A DNA stretch of 64,000 bases from Acinetobacter sp. ANC 3832 (lineage in GTDB: Bacteria > Pseudomonadota > Gammaproteobacteria > Pseudomonadales > Moraxellaceae). Position 1 is the first letter of the stretch. The number at the start of each line of letters is the position of its first letter. The notes beneath the pieces were generated by a model that ran no database searches, was not told where the DNA came from, and saw only the letters and a program-made list of their open reading frames with translations. The translations under genes and the position numbers were made by a program. Positions 51,207 through 60,320 of the stretch are shown here, piece after piece. Location of the stretch: assembly GCF_002135415.1 (NCBI RefSeq), contig NZ_NEGJ01000001.1:372001-436000 (forward strand). The letters run 5' to 3'.

Positions 51207-51473
51207 TTAATGTTGTTGATGCTCGGATTCATTCATGTGCATGGGTAACATCTCTGTTTTTCCTTGCTCAACTTGTTGCGGTTGCATAGTCGGTGCTGTT
51301 TTAAACGTTTGCTGTGTATAGTTCTGTTTATGACTTGGCATATATTCAGGATCATTACTGATTGCGAGATAAAAGAAAGACATAAAGATAAAACTTAAAA
51401 CACACGCAATAATTAAGAGTTTCCATCCCCAACCTGACTGTTCAGGAGATAATTTTTTAGTTGAAGTACGCAT
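51207..51473 (-). CDS. Small membrane protein with His/Met-rich tail, copper-receptor operon
   Basis: 88 residues from ATG 51473. A basic N-terminus, one transmembrane helix (WKLLIIACVLSFIFMSFFYLA, residues about 17-37), and a periplasmic tail rich in Gln, Met and His (MLPMHMNESEHQQH). It lies 117 bp downstream of the copper receptor gene on the same strand. The Met/His tail suggests copper binding near the receptor or TonB system. A longer frame to 51512 is less likely. Function is not known. Confidence 0.6.
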   Translation of the reverse strand: MRTSTKKLSPEQSGWGWKLLIIACVLSFIFMSFFYLAISNDPEYMPSHKQNYTQQTFKTAPTMQPQQVEQGKTEMLPMHMNESEHQQH

Positions 51474-51589
51474 AGTATGTTCCACAATAATAGAAGAATA
51501 GATTTCTTGCATAAATATGCATCACTGCTTGATCTCTTCTGTTAAAAGAGAAACTAAAAGCTTTATGCAAGAACCTCATAAAAATCGAA

Positions 51590-53671
51590 TTAAAATTTCA
51601 TACTGATTCGCGCCCAATAATTACGACCTGTATTATTAAACTGTTCATTACTAGCAAAACCAAAACCTGAACTACCTGCTTTATTTAAGTGCTCCGTATA
51701 GGTTTTATCTAAAACGTTATCAATACCCACAGCAAGATTCACATCTTTCATCATGTTATAAGAGGCATTTAAAGCCAGCGTTGCAAAACCCTTACTTTCA
51801 TTCATGTCATAACCTACGATATTACCTTGGTTCAGGCTAATTCGATCTTGTTTTGCCACCACACGCCATAACATGCCTAACGTATATTTATCTTGCACAT
51901 AACGAAGATTAAAACGACCTTCTAAAGGTGCAATTTGTGGTAAAGCTGTATGATCAGTCGTATTTTCACCCCAAGCATAGGCAGCACTCACATCTGCCTG
52001 AATCGCATCAGTAAATTGATAACCCACACCTGCTTCAGCTCCTGCAATGGTTGCATCTACATTTTTAGCGCCTGCACTAAAAGATGAACCATGATCATGT
52101 CCACCCATTCCTGCCATTGGATGATTGTGATAACTCATTAAAATGTAGTCATCAATCAAACCTGCATAGGCTGAAACCCAAGAATTTAAAGCACCATGTT
52201 GATGTTGATAACCCATATCAAGCTGCAAGGTTTTTTCAGTATTCAAATCATTAAATGCTGGTTTTGACATACCTGTATTGCCATGCGCAGTGCTAAACAA
52301 TTCCCAATAATCAGGAACTCGCTCTACATAACCTAAACCGATATAGCTTTTTGCATCATGCTCAGGATGTTGGCTTTCTAAACGAATAAAACCACTTGGC
52401 AAAGTTTCAGAACGATCATCATTTAATTTCAATGCATCAATTTTGACTTGATCGACCCGCGCACCTGTAACCATTTTATAACGATCATTGAATGCATAGG
52501 TCATCTCACCAAATGCACCGTAGGATTGAAATTTCATGTTGGTTTGAAAAGGCGTATTCATGGATGGCATTGCATACATGATCATGTCACCACCATGTTT
52601 ATTCATCTGTGAATCTACCCCAGTAATAAGACTGATTTTGTCCCATTCACTGGTCATAGCAAACCGTGTGTTTAAAGTACGGCGTGTGACTTGCATCGAC
52701 ATTTTATTTGGAACTTGCATGGTCATCCCATGCATTGTCATTTCAGTCAGTGGCGGTGTTCTTAAACTAAAGTTATCCATCACATGGTTGTTATAACTAT
52801 AGTTCACTTGCCCTTCGACTTTCTTAATCACATCCGTCAGGTTTTTCTTTTCAAAACGTAAACCTAAACTTTCACGAGCAAATTGCGAACCATCCATATC
52901 ACGACCAGCATATTCAGCTTCACCATCAGACTTCCCTGCTGTGAGCTCAACCCAAGTATCCTCATTCGGTGTCCAACCCAATGCAAGATCAGTATTCCAA
53001 CGCTCCCAAGCAGATGGGACTTTATTCCCATCACCATCTTGATAACTATTAGACTCTGAACGATTGGCGTTCAAACGGATGTACTTCTTCTCATCACCCA
53101 AAGTAGCTTCGATGTTTTGATCCAAACGACCAAATGAACCAATTAATACACTGGCTTGACCTTGATAAGGCTTTTCTGCATTGAGCTCTGGTTTTTTTCT
53201 TTCAAAAATAACTGTAGCTGCTGAACCTGTATTGGCGTATTGAACTGTTTGTGGCCCTTTAATCACAGAAATTTCATCGTAACTTTCAGGCTGTATATAA
53301 GATGTAGGTGCATCCATACGTGCAGGACATGCACCTAAGCTTTCAGAACCATCTGCTAATACTTTAATACGTGAACCAAACATGCCCCGAAAAGTCACAT
53401 CTCCATTGGTTCCACCATTTTTAATAGAACTAAAACCAGGAATACTTTGTAGATAATCCGCCCCATCTGTTGCAGGAATCGGCTGGATGGGTTGTTTCGG
53501 ATCTGCGTGGATAATCAATCCATTGGCATCATTTGCAGTTTGAGCCGTTACGACTATAGGCGCTAAACTTTTCATCATATTTACAGATTCATCAGCAAAT
53601 ACTGCCCCCGAATAACAAGCAACACAAATCGCAGCCGACAAAGGCTGTAAAAAGAATTTTGGCTGAACCAT
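51590..53671 (-). CDS. oprC: TonB-dependent copper receptor (OprC/NosA-type)
   Basis: About 693 residues. Signal peptide, plug domain with MKSLAPIVVTAQ (TonB-box-like) and SFSSIKNGGTNGDVTFRGMF. A 22-strand barrel ends in an aromatic residue. The copper-site pair is present: CxxxM as C117-P-A-R-M121 in LGACPARMD, and HxM as H316-G-M318 in MTMHGMTM (numbering from the upstream ATG). That CxxxM-HxM pair is the known OprC copper-binding site. The start is at the second ATG (53671), 6 bp after GAGAG. It is downstream of a His-rich DUF2946-like gene and probably takes up copper. Confidence 0.92.
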   Translation of the reverse strand: MVQPKFFLQPLSAAICVACYSGAVFADESVNMMKSLAPIVVTAQTANDANGLIIHADPKQPIQPIPATDGADYLQSIPGFSSIKNGGTNGDVTFRGMFGSRIKVLADGSESLGACPARMDAPTSYIQPESYDEISVIKGPQTVQYANTGSAATVIFERKKPELNAEKPYQGQASVLIGSFGRLDQNIEATLGDEKKYIRLNANRSESNSYQDGDGNKVPSAWERWNTDLALGWTPNEDTWVELTAGKSDGEAEYAGRDMDGSQFARESLGLRFEKKNLTDVIKKVEGQVNYSYNNHVMDNFSLRTPPLTEMTMHGMTMQVPNKMSMQVTRRTLNTRFAMTSEWDKISLITGVDSQMNKHGGDMIMYAMPSMNTPFQTNMKFQSYGAFGEMTYAFNDRYKMVTGARVDQVKIDALKLNDDRSETLPSGFIRLESQHPEHDAKSYIGLGYVERVPDYWELFSTAHGNTGMSKPAFNDLNTEKTLQLDMGYQHQHGALNSWVSAYAGLIDDYILMSYHNHPMAGMGGHDHGSSFSAGAKNVDATIAGAEAGVGYQFTDAIQADVSAAYAWGENTTDHTALPQIAPLEGRFNLRYVQDKYTLGMLWRVVAKQDRISLNQGNIVGYDMNESKGFATLALNASYNMMKDVNLAVGIDNVLDKTYTEHLNKAGSSGFGFASNEQFNNTGRNYWARISMKF

Positions 53672-53739
53672 GTTCATCTCTCTTAAATCATAAATAAAAC
53701 TGTGCTGGAAACAGTGAAGCCCCAGAAAAAAGGTCTGAT

Positions 53740-54189
53740 TTATGCAAAGATCGGTGGAGCTCGCCCTTGAGGGATTAAATAGAGGCGTTGTAGAACAAAA
53801 TAAACATGTCTAAAAGCTTTTTGAAAAGCAATTAAACGCACTTGAATTTTGTCTAAAACTTCTTTGACTTCAAGCTCAGGTGGTAAAACTAAATTGCCAT
53901 ATACCGTACAATATTGACATTGATGGTTTAAGTCATGATGGTCATGACCTGAATGCGTTTGTGTCAAAGCTATTTTTTGGGAAGTATGCTGATCATGTGA
54001 CTTATGATCATGATGGGAAGAATGTTGATGTTTTTCGTAGAAATTAGTTTGAACTAAAACTTGGGTAATAGTTTCACAGACCGGAGCAATCTGATACTGC
54101 TTCGGAAGTAAAGGCTGTAAAAAAACAGCAATCTGTAAAAACACTGCGGCAAAACCGAGCAGTAACCCACATCGTAGCAAAACGTTCAT
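53740..54189 (-). CDS. His-rich DUF2946-like membrane-associated protein
   Basis: About 149 residues. A hydrophobic N-terminal helix (LLLGFAAVFLQIAVFLQPLL) is followed by a His-rich stretch (KHQHSSHHDHKSHDQH and GHDHHDLNHQ). Then comes a Cys pair CQYC, and the C-terminus RLYLIPQGRAPPIFA ends in the RAPP motif seen in DUF2946 proteins. It lies 63 bp upstream of oprC and shares features with the first gene of the copA operon. Probably a periplasmic copper-binding protein. The start is ambiguous (TTG at 54204 or ATG at 54189). Confidence 0.7.
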   Translation of the reverse strand: MNVLLRCGLLLGFAAVFLQIAVFLQPLLPKQYQIAPVCETITQVLVQTNFYEKHQHSSHHDHKSHDQHTSQKIALTQTHSGHDHHDLNHQCQYCTVYGNLVLPPELEVKEVLDKIQVRLIAFQKAFRHVYFVLQRLYLIPQGRAPPIFA

Positions 54190-54280
54190 CTCAACATTTT
54201 TCAATATCCATTATAACAAAGCCCAATCAAAATTGAGCTCAATCATAAAATCAATTTGAATATTCAGAATAAAATTCAAA

Positions 54281-54811
54281 TTAACGCTTTACCGTCACCT
54301 TTTCTTTTTGACGCTGACGTACAATTTTTTCCACTTTTTCGCGGGCACGTTGGCGTTTTAAAGGTGATAAATAATCAACAAATAACTTACCACTTAAGTG
54401 ATCCATTTCATGTTGAATACATACAGCAAGAAGTTCGTCCGCTTCTAATTCAAAAGGTTGACCATCTAAACCAATTGCATTGATTTTGACACGTGACGGA
54501 CGCTCAACTTTATCGTATATTTGAGGGACAGATAAACAGCCTTCTTCATAAGGTAGAGTATCTTCGGTTAGCGGAGTTACTTTGGGGTTAATGAATACCA
54601 TTGGTTGATCTTTCGTTTCAGACAAATCCATAACGATAAGCTGAATATGTTGATCGACTTGTGTCGCTGCCAGACCAATCCCTGGTGCTTCATACATGGT
54701 TTCAAACATGTCTGCTGCAAGTTGGCGAATTTCATCCGTCACTTCATCGACAGGTTTTGCAATGGTACGCAAACGGGGATCAGGAAAACTTAAAATAGGT
54801 AATAAGGCCAT
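54281..54811 (-). CDS. def: Peptide deformylase
   Basis: Removes the N-formyl group from nascent proteins. 176 residues. Motifs: GIGLAATQV (residues 45-52), EEGCLSVP with metal-ligand C92, and H134-E-M-D-H138 supplying the other ligands and the catalytic Glu. SD AGGA precedes the ATG. It is divergent from the lysM-dprA-tsaC operon. Confidence 0.97.
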   Translation of the reverse strand: MALLPILSFPDPRLRTIAKPVDEVTDEIRQLAADMFETMYEAPGIGLAATQVDQHIQLIVMDLSETKDQPMVFINPKVTPLTEDTLPYEEGCLSVPQIYDKVERPSRVKINAIGLDGQPFELEADELLAVCIQHEMDHLSGKLFVDYLSPLKRQRAREKVEKIVRQRQKEKVTVKR

Positions 54812-54934
54812 ACTGTATCCTCACTGGCTATGCCATTGATCTTAAAACTAAATGAAGAATATGCTTCATTAAAAAAATGTGTGTAATATGCGTATTATAA
54901 CGCAAATGGACACATAATTTTAGGAATTATGATA

Positions 54935-56089
54935 ATGAAAAAGGTTTTCAATGGCATAGTCAATTTTCGTGCCACGGGGTTTAAAAAGCAGGTTCTTGCC
55001 GTTGCATTGTGTCTAAGTGCCAGTGTTGCATATATAGATTCAACTGTTGCTGCCAGTCCAAATCAAAATCCACCCTCACTAAAAGCCAATGCACCTCAGG
55101 TTTATGTGGTTAAGCGTGGTGATACACTTTGGGATATTTCAGGAAAATTCCTAAGCAGTCCATGGCGTTGGAAAGAAATTTGGGCGAGCAATCCTCATGT
55201 TAAAAATCCACATTGGATTTATCCTGGTGATAAATTATTGATGTGTACCTTAGATGGTCGCCCACTGATTGGTGTCGATGAAGGTGATGGTTGTGACGGC
55301 ATTATTCGTCGCCATCAAGGTGGAACATCTTTAAAACCTCAAGTTCGTGTTGAGTCTTTAAATAATTCAATTTCAGTGATTCCGTTACAACATATTAAGC
55401 AGTGGTTAGAACACAGCATCGTTGTTTCCCCTGAATCACTCACCAATATTCCATATATTTTGGGTGCAACGGATAATCGTGTGATTACAGGTGCAGGACA
55501 AACCGTATATGCACGGGGCAATGGATTGGTTGTCGGTCAACGATATGGGGTTTACCGTCAAGCCGATCCGTATATGTTTGTCGATGCTAAAGGCAAAAAA
55601 TACAATGCTGGTTTAGAACTGGTTGAAGTTGCTTCTGCGCTTGCAGTTGCAGGTGAAAATGATATTGCGACTTTAGAACTCACTGACAGTTATAACGCTG
55701 AAGTTCGTCGTGGTGATTATGTTTTACCGCAATATGAAAATGACTTACCGAGTTTGTTCTACCCAACTACAACCAATGAAGTCACCAGTGGCGGTAAAGT
55801 GGTGCGCGTTCAAGGTTCAATTGGCACAGCAGCACAACACAGCGTAGTCACAGTTGACCGTGGTCGCTTACAAGGTACTAAACCTGGGCAAGTCTTTAGT
55901 GTGTATCAACAAGGCGAAGTAGTCCGCGATCCGAAGACCAAAGAAGCGATTAAATTACCAAATCAACAAATTGCGACACTGATGATTTTCAAAAGTTTTG
56001 ATCAACTCAGTTATGCCTATGTCTTAGAAAGCGCATTACCTATTAAAGTCGGTGCTGAAATTCAACCACCTGCGATGTCAAATAACTAA
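54935..56089 (+). CDS. LysM-domain envelope protein upstream of dprA
   Basis: About 384 residues. A signal-like N-terminus (VLAVALCLSASVAYI) is followed by a LysM domain at about residues 56-103 (YVVKRGDTLWDISGKFLSSP, then a Trp-rich loop, ending IYPGDKL). The C-terminal domain has no motif I recognise. It probably binds peptidoglycan in the periplasm. The ATG at 54935 is favoured (9 bp after TAGGA). It is the first gene of the lysM-dprA-tsaC set, next to def as in many gammaproteobacteria. Confidence 0.88.
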   Translation: MKKVFNGIVNFRATGFKKQVLAVALCLSASVAYIDSTVAASPNQNPPSLKANAPQVYVVKRGDTLWDISGKFLSSPWRWKEIWASNPHVKNPHWIYPGDKLLMCTLDGRPLIGVDEGDGCDGIIRRHQGGTSLKPQVRVESLNNSISVIPLQHIKQWLEHSIVVSPESLTNIPYILGATDNRVITGAGQTVYARGNGLVVGQRYGVYRQADPYMFVDAKGKKYNAGLELVEVASALAVAGENDIATLELTDSYNAEVRRGDYVLPQYENDLPSLFYPTTTNEVTSGGKVVRVQGSIGTAAQHSVVTVDRGRLQGTKPGQVFSVYQQGEVVRDPKTKEAIKLPNQQIATLMIFKSFDQLSYAYVLESALPIKVGAEIQPPAMSNN

Positions 56090-56112
56090 TGCAATCTTTT
56101 GTGTAGAATATT

Positions 56113-57327
56113 ATGTTGAACTCGATATCTGATTTGCATCTTCAAACCATCAAATTATGGTATTTGGTTCAACATTCTCTTCCCACCTATCGAAAGCTTA
56201 TCCACCATTTTTCTTCTATTGAAGAAGCAGTTCATCCCAAAAATTTAATGCGTTGGTCTGAGTTAAAAATTCATCAGACACATCTGCAACGAGTACACGA
56301 CTTTTTAGCAGATAGCCAACATATTGCATTTGAACAATGTATCGAAAAAATAAAGCGTCATAGCGATTTTATTTTACTTGAATCCGAAGATGATTATCCG
56401 CAACAACTTTTACCTTATTCCGATCGACCACCGATTTTATTTGGTCAAGGTTCTTTTCAAAATTTAAGCCAACCGCAAGTTGCTATTGTCGGCAGTCGTA
56501 AACCAAGCCCACATGGCAAACAAGTCGCTTATGATTTTGCCTATTATTTAAGTGACAAAGGTTTTTTTATCACCAGTGGTTTGGCTCAAGGTATTGATGA
56601 AGCGGCACATTTGGGTGCACTCAAAAACCATCGTACAATTGCTGTCATTGGCACAGGTTTAGATCTTGTTTATCCCTCTCAAAATAGACAGCTCCAAGAA
56701 CAAATTTTAAGTCATTCAGGCACAATCATTAGTGAGTTTTTACCTGAGACAAAACCCTTACAACAACATTTTCCACGACGAAATCGTATTGTCAGTGGCT
56801 TAAGCCTCGGCGTTCTAGTGGCTGAAGCTGCATTAAATAGTGGATCATTGATTACGGCGAAAGCAGCGGCAGATCAAGGTAAGATCACTTTTGCGATTCC
56901 AGGTCATATCTATAGTGAATTTCACCAAGGATGCCACCAACTGATTCGTGAGGGTGCTATTTTGGTTGATCATCCTGAGCAAATTATTGAAGATCTCGCT
57001 CTGCCCACACATTGGTATTACTCTAAAAAAGAGCATGAAAAAGAACAAGAGTACCCACAAAATTTAGCGGCTACCCCAATTCATATTCAACAGACGAAAA
57101 CTGTTGATGCTCCAATATTACAATTAAATGCACAGCAACCTGATATTCCAGAACATCTGTTTAAGCTTTATCAGCAACTTGATTGGATTGGGCAAGACCT
57201 CGATTCTTTGGTCAGTAAACTCAATCTGAATATTGCAACCTTAACCAGTTATTTAATGGAACTCGAACTTTTAGGCTTATGCATTCAACAATCTGGCTTG
57301 TACTTACGTTGCCGTAATAGTTATTAA
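56113..57327 (+). CDS. dprA: DNA processing protein DprA
   Basis: Loads RecA on incoming single-stranded DNA during natural transformation and protects it. 404 residues. A SAM-like N-terminal domain precedes the Rossmann-fold core: VAIVGSRKPSPHGKQVAYDF, SGLAQGIDEAAHLGAL, and FPRRNRIVSGLS. A C-terminal winged-helix domain spans about residues 330-404. The presence of a full-length DprA fits the competence of Acinetobacter. Starts 23 bp after the LysM gene. Confidence 0.94.
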   Translation: MLNSISDLHLQTIKLWYLVQHSLPTYRKLIHHFSSIEEAVHPKNLMRWSELKIHQTHLQRVHDFLADSQHIAFEQCIEKIKRHSDFILLESEDDYPQQLLPYSDRPPILFGQGSFQNLSQPQVAIVGSRKPSPHGKQVAYDFAYYLSDKGFFITSGLAQGIDEAAHLGALKNHRTIAVIGTGLDLVYPSQNRQLQEQILSHSGTIISEFLPETKPLQQHFPRRNRIVSGLSLGVLVAEAALNSGSLITAKAAADQGKITFAIPGHIYSEFHQGCHQLIREGAILVDHPEQIIEDLALPTHWYYSKKEHEKEQEYPQNLAATPIHIQQTKTVDAPILQLNAQQPDIPEHLFKLYQQLDWIGQDLDSLVSKLNLNIATLTSYLMELELLGLCIQQSGLYLRCRNSY

Positions 57328-57368
57328 GGTTCACAATAGCTTTTTATAAACTGAAAAGGTGAATAACC

Positions 57369-57938
57369 GTGATTACAACCTCAGTTGCTGAAGCTGCCCA
57401 ATGTTTAACTCAAGGCAAAGTGCTTGCCTACCCGACAGAAGCAGTATGGGGCTTAGGTTGCGACCCGTTCAATGAACAAGCTTTCTTAGAAATTTTGCGT
57501 TTAAAACAAAGACCCATAGAAAAAGGGGTGATTCTACTTGCAGGGCAAATCAGCCAAGTTGAACATTTACTTGAAAAAGTAGATGCTCAGATTAGCAAAC
57601 AAATCATCAGTTCATGGACAGATCGCTCAAATACAGACAGAGCAACAACGTGGTTACTTCCTGCCGATGAGCATATTCCCACATGGATTAAAGGAAACCA
57701 TCCTCAAGTTGCTGTTCGTGTGAGCAACCATCCTTTATGCACTGCGCTTTGTAATGCTTTTAATGGTTTTATTGTCTCTACCAGTGCAAATCCAGCGGGT
57801 TTAGCACCTGCTCGCTCGCTACAAAATGCCAGCCAGTATTTTGGTTCTGAAGTGAATTATTTAAATGGTGATTTGGGACACAATGAACAACCTAGTCAAA
57901 TTATAGATGCGATAACTGGAAAAATGATTCGTGCATAG
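57369..57938 (+). CDS. tsaC: Threonylcarbamoyl-AMP synthase TsaC
   Basis: Makes threonylcarbamoyl-AMP from threonine, bicarbonate and ATP for t6A37 in tRNA. 189 residues, YrdC/Sua5 domain alone. The motif YPTEAVWGLGCDPFNEQ and KQRPIEKGVILLAG (substrate-binding lysines) are present, plus VSTSANPAG. Start is GTG at 57369, with AAGGTG Shine-Dalgarno. Its partner tsaB is at 19.6 kb. Confidence 0.94.
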   Translation: MITTSVAEAAQCLTQGKVLAYPTEAVWGLGCDPFNEQAFLEILRLKQRPIEKGVILLAGQISQVEHLLEKVDAQISKQIISSWTDRSNTDRATTWLLPADEHIPTWIKGNHPQVAVRVSNHPLCTALCNAFNGFIVSTSANPAGLAPARSLQNASQYFGSEVNYLNGDLGHNEQPSQIIDAITGKMIRA

Positions 57939-58409
57939 TATTCCGCAGAATCAAACCATTTTTCATGCATTTTATCACGCAAAAGATAATCGCCGAAAAT
58001 GCTGAATCGTTAAATTTTAGACAAAAAAAACTCAGCCATATAAGATTGGCTGAGCATGAAAAAGGATGTGTTTAGTCACATCCAGAGGGTTTGTTAAATC
58101 TGATGTTGATGATATAAGTCAAGAAAATCTTAAATATCTACAATGCAAATATTATGCTACAAATCTATTTTCAATACAAATATGATATTTATCAAACAAA
58201 TGACTCGCATAATCTAAATCCTTCATCATCTTTTAGCATCAATAAAATTAAGTACTTATATTTATTTTATAAATTATGAAAAAACCTTCACTCATATATA
58301 TGATTATATGTAGTAAGGGAGCAGCCAACCTCAGATTAAATGATAAAAAAATATTTTATTTGTTTAATTTTCACTCAATACTGAGATTTTAATACATACT
58401 TTTAATTCA
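57939..58409. other. Gene-free interval between tsaC and the EamA transporter
   Basis: No coding frame is supported. Left part (58031-58083) has two tandem terminator hairpins on the minus strand. The rest is very A+T rich. The EamA gene ends at 58410, so these hairpins lie more than 300 bp downstream of it. Confidence 0.6.
58023..58083 (-). terminator. Two tandem minus-strand terminators
   Basis: First in the direction of transcription: GGATGTG/CACATCC (58064-58070 and 58077-58083) followed by TTTTT. Then CTCAGCCA/TGGCTGAG (58031-58038 and 58047-58054) followed by eight T. Each has its own tail. A double terminator of this kind usually ends an abundant transcript, yet no annotated gene ends close by. 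Confidence 0.7.
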
Positions 58410-59315
58410 TTATTGACTCAATGAAGCAGGTTTTAATTTCTTTTGTGCCAATACAATGCCCGATAAAATGATCACACCGCCAATAGTATGGTAGATCGTC
58501 CATGCTTCTTTTAACCAAAAATAAGCAATAATGGCAGTAAATACAGGCATCAAATTCATAAAAATACTGGTTCGATTCGGTCCAATATATTGCACTGCCA
58601 TCATCCAAAGCAAAGGTGCCACAAGAGATGGAAATGCGCCTGCATAAAATACACTTGCGGCATTTTCAGGTGTAATCGGATCTAAGCCAAACCATAGAAT
58701 AAAAGGTAAATGGTAGACCAGTGTAAAACCAATTTGAATGTACAAACTAATCAGTAAAGGGATTTGCAACTGCCATTTCTTTAAAAACACTCCATAAAAG
58801 GCATAAAAGAACACTGCAAAAACCATAACAATATCGCCCCAATGCCCACCCAGTTGAAGTAGACTCGCAAAATTGCCTTGCGCCATCACATAAAGCAGAC
58901 CGATGAACGATAAAAGACTACCAATGACTGCAAATCGATTGGGGATTTCTTTTAAAATCGCCATAGAAACAAAAATGGTAAAAACGGGGATAAAGGCATT
59001 AATAATGCCCATATTGGTCGCAGTGGTATAATGTGATGCTGAGTATGCAAGCCCTTGATAGAGCACCATTCCAAAAGCACTTAAAACAGCAAATTGAGTA
59101 AAATGCTGACGAATCAGATGGCGTTGTTTCCAAACTTTCACAAACATGAAAGGCGTTAAAATAATAAAAGCGACAAACCAACGATAAAAACTAATACTCA
59201 CAGGTGAAATATAATCTGCAACATAGCGTGTCACAGCAATATTCATTGACCAAATCAGTACTGCAATCACGGGTAAGCAAAATGCCCACCATTGAGCTTG
59301 CGCCTTTATATTCAT
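58410..59315 (-). CDS. EamA/DMT-family transporter
   Basis: About 301 residues with ten hydrophobic helices in two five-helix repeats, the EamA (drug/metabolite transporter) pattern. The first repeat has the SPVSISFYRWFVAFIIL segment; the second ends in TAIIAYFWLKEAWT. No substrate can be assigned. The start is ATG 59315 or TTG 59321. It is next to a TetR-family gene on the same strand, 82 bp upstream. Confidence 0.88.
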   Translation of the reverse strand: MNIKAQAQWWAFCLPVIAVLIWSMNIAVTRYVADYISPVSISFYRWFVAFIILTPFMFVKVWKQRHLIRQHFTQFAVLSAFGMVLYQGLAYSASHYTTATNMGIINAFIPVFTIFVSMAILKEIPNRFAVIGSLLSFIGLLYVMAQGNFASLLQLGGHWGDIVMVFAVFFYAFYGVFLKKWQLQIPLLISLYIQIGFTLVYHLPFILWFGLDPITPENAASVFYAGAFPSLVAPLLWMMAVQYIGPNRTSIFMNLMPVFTAIIAYFWLKEAWTIYHTIGGVIILSGIVLAQKKLKPASLSQ

Positions 59316-59403
59316 TTCCAATCTGACTCTATGTTGAATGAAGTCTATTTTTAATGAAGTCTGAATTAATTGATATATTGTAATTCAGACATTCATATTG
59401 AAA

Positions 59404-60069
59404 TTAAGACATCTCATCTGAAGAAAATAAAATCCATGATTTCATTGAATGACGGACAATTTGATTTAATTCCTCTCTACCTAAACCATCTCTTGCTTGT
59501 AAGGTTAGACCTTGAATAACGGTGCTGTAAAAATCAGTCATTTCAAGTAAATTACTCTCTTTTGAAAGATCACCCTCAGCCACTCCTTGGGTTAATCGCT
59601 CAAAAATTTTCTGCTTGGTTTTTTGCCGTTTTAACAATAATTCATTTTGTATATCATGATTCTGTTCTGAACAATTCATGGTAGCGACAACCAACATGCA
59701 CCCTGTCGGCTTATGTTCTTGTACTAATTTTTTTACATTTTCATATAGATATAATTCGATTGCGACTTTTGCAGTTTTTGCTTCTTGAAAAATCCGCTCA
59801 ATCGGACAAGCCTCATGCTCTAGATAATATTCTAAGCAACGATGAAATAATTGTGATTTGTCACCAAAGCTACTGTAAAGACTCGGTGCTGTAATTTTTA
59901 ATGCGTATGTTAAATCACTAATCGAGGTTGCTTCATAACCATACTCCCAAAACAAGAGCATTGCTTTTTGTAATGCTTCTTGTTCATCAAAGCACTTCGG
60001 TCGACCACGCTTACGCTTAGCTTCCACATTCGGTAGAACCAAGGTTGCTGTATCTTTTAAATCTGTCAT
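59404..60069 (-). CDS. TetR/AcrR-family transcriptional regulator
   Basis: 221 residues. The HTH is in residues 28-75 (AMLLFWEYGYEATSISDLTYALKITAPSLYSSFGDKSQLF, quoted in part: LKITAPSLYSSFGDKSQLF). The YSSFGDK motif is typical of the TetR AcrR subset. The C-terminal domain binds an unknown ligand. Divergent from an MFS exporter gene, with a related pair of operator-like palindromes between. Confidence 0.88.
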   Translation of the reverse strand: MTDLKDTATLVLPNVEAKRKRGRPKCFDEQEALQKAMLLFWEYGYEATSISDLTYALKITAPSLYSSFGDKSQLFHRCLEYYLEHEACPIERIFQEAKTAKVAIELYLYENVKKLVQEHKPTGCMLVVATMNCSEQNHDIQNELLLKRQKTKQKIFERLTQGVAEGDLSKESNLLEMTDFYSTVIQGLTLQARDGLGREELNQIVRHSMKSWILFSSDEMS

Positions 60070-60087
60070 AAACTTCGCACATTTTTT

Positions 60088-60158
60088 ATAACAATCGTTA
60101 TTAAATTAATTGACATCACATTTCAAATCAAATATTTTATTTTTATAACGATCACTAT
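60088..60158. promoter_or_regulatory. Paired operator-like palindromes between tetR and MFS genes
   Basis: ATAAC-AATC-GTTAT (60088-60101) and the related ATAACGATCACTAT (60145-60158). The second resembles the reverse complement of the first (ATAACGATTGTTAT). They lie 57 bp apart in A+T-rich DNA near the regulator start. They probably bind the adjacent TetR-family protein and repress both genes. Confidence 0.6.
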
Positions 60159-60320
60159 TTAATTATTTATTTAAAAATAAGTAGTCAATATCCTGATCTT
60201 TAGACTTTGATGTGCTCATTTTAATTATAGCTTTAAACGTTTCACTTATCAGAGCTCTAACTTTCAGAAATCCAATGATCTCAATATAAATTTGTACAAA
60301 TCGACCAAGGAATTATCCCC

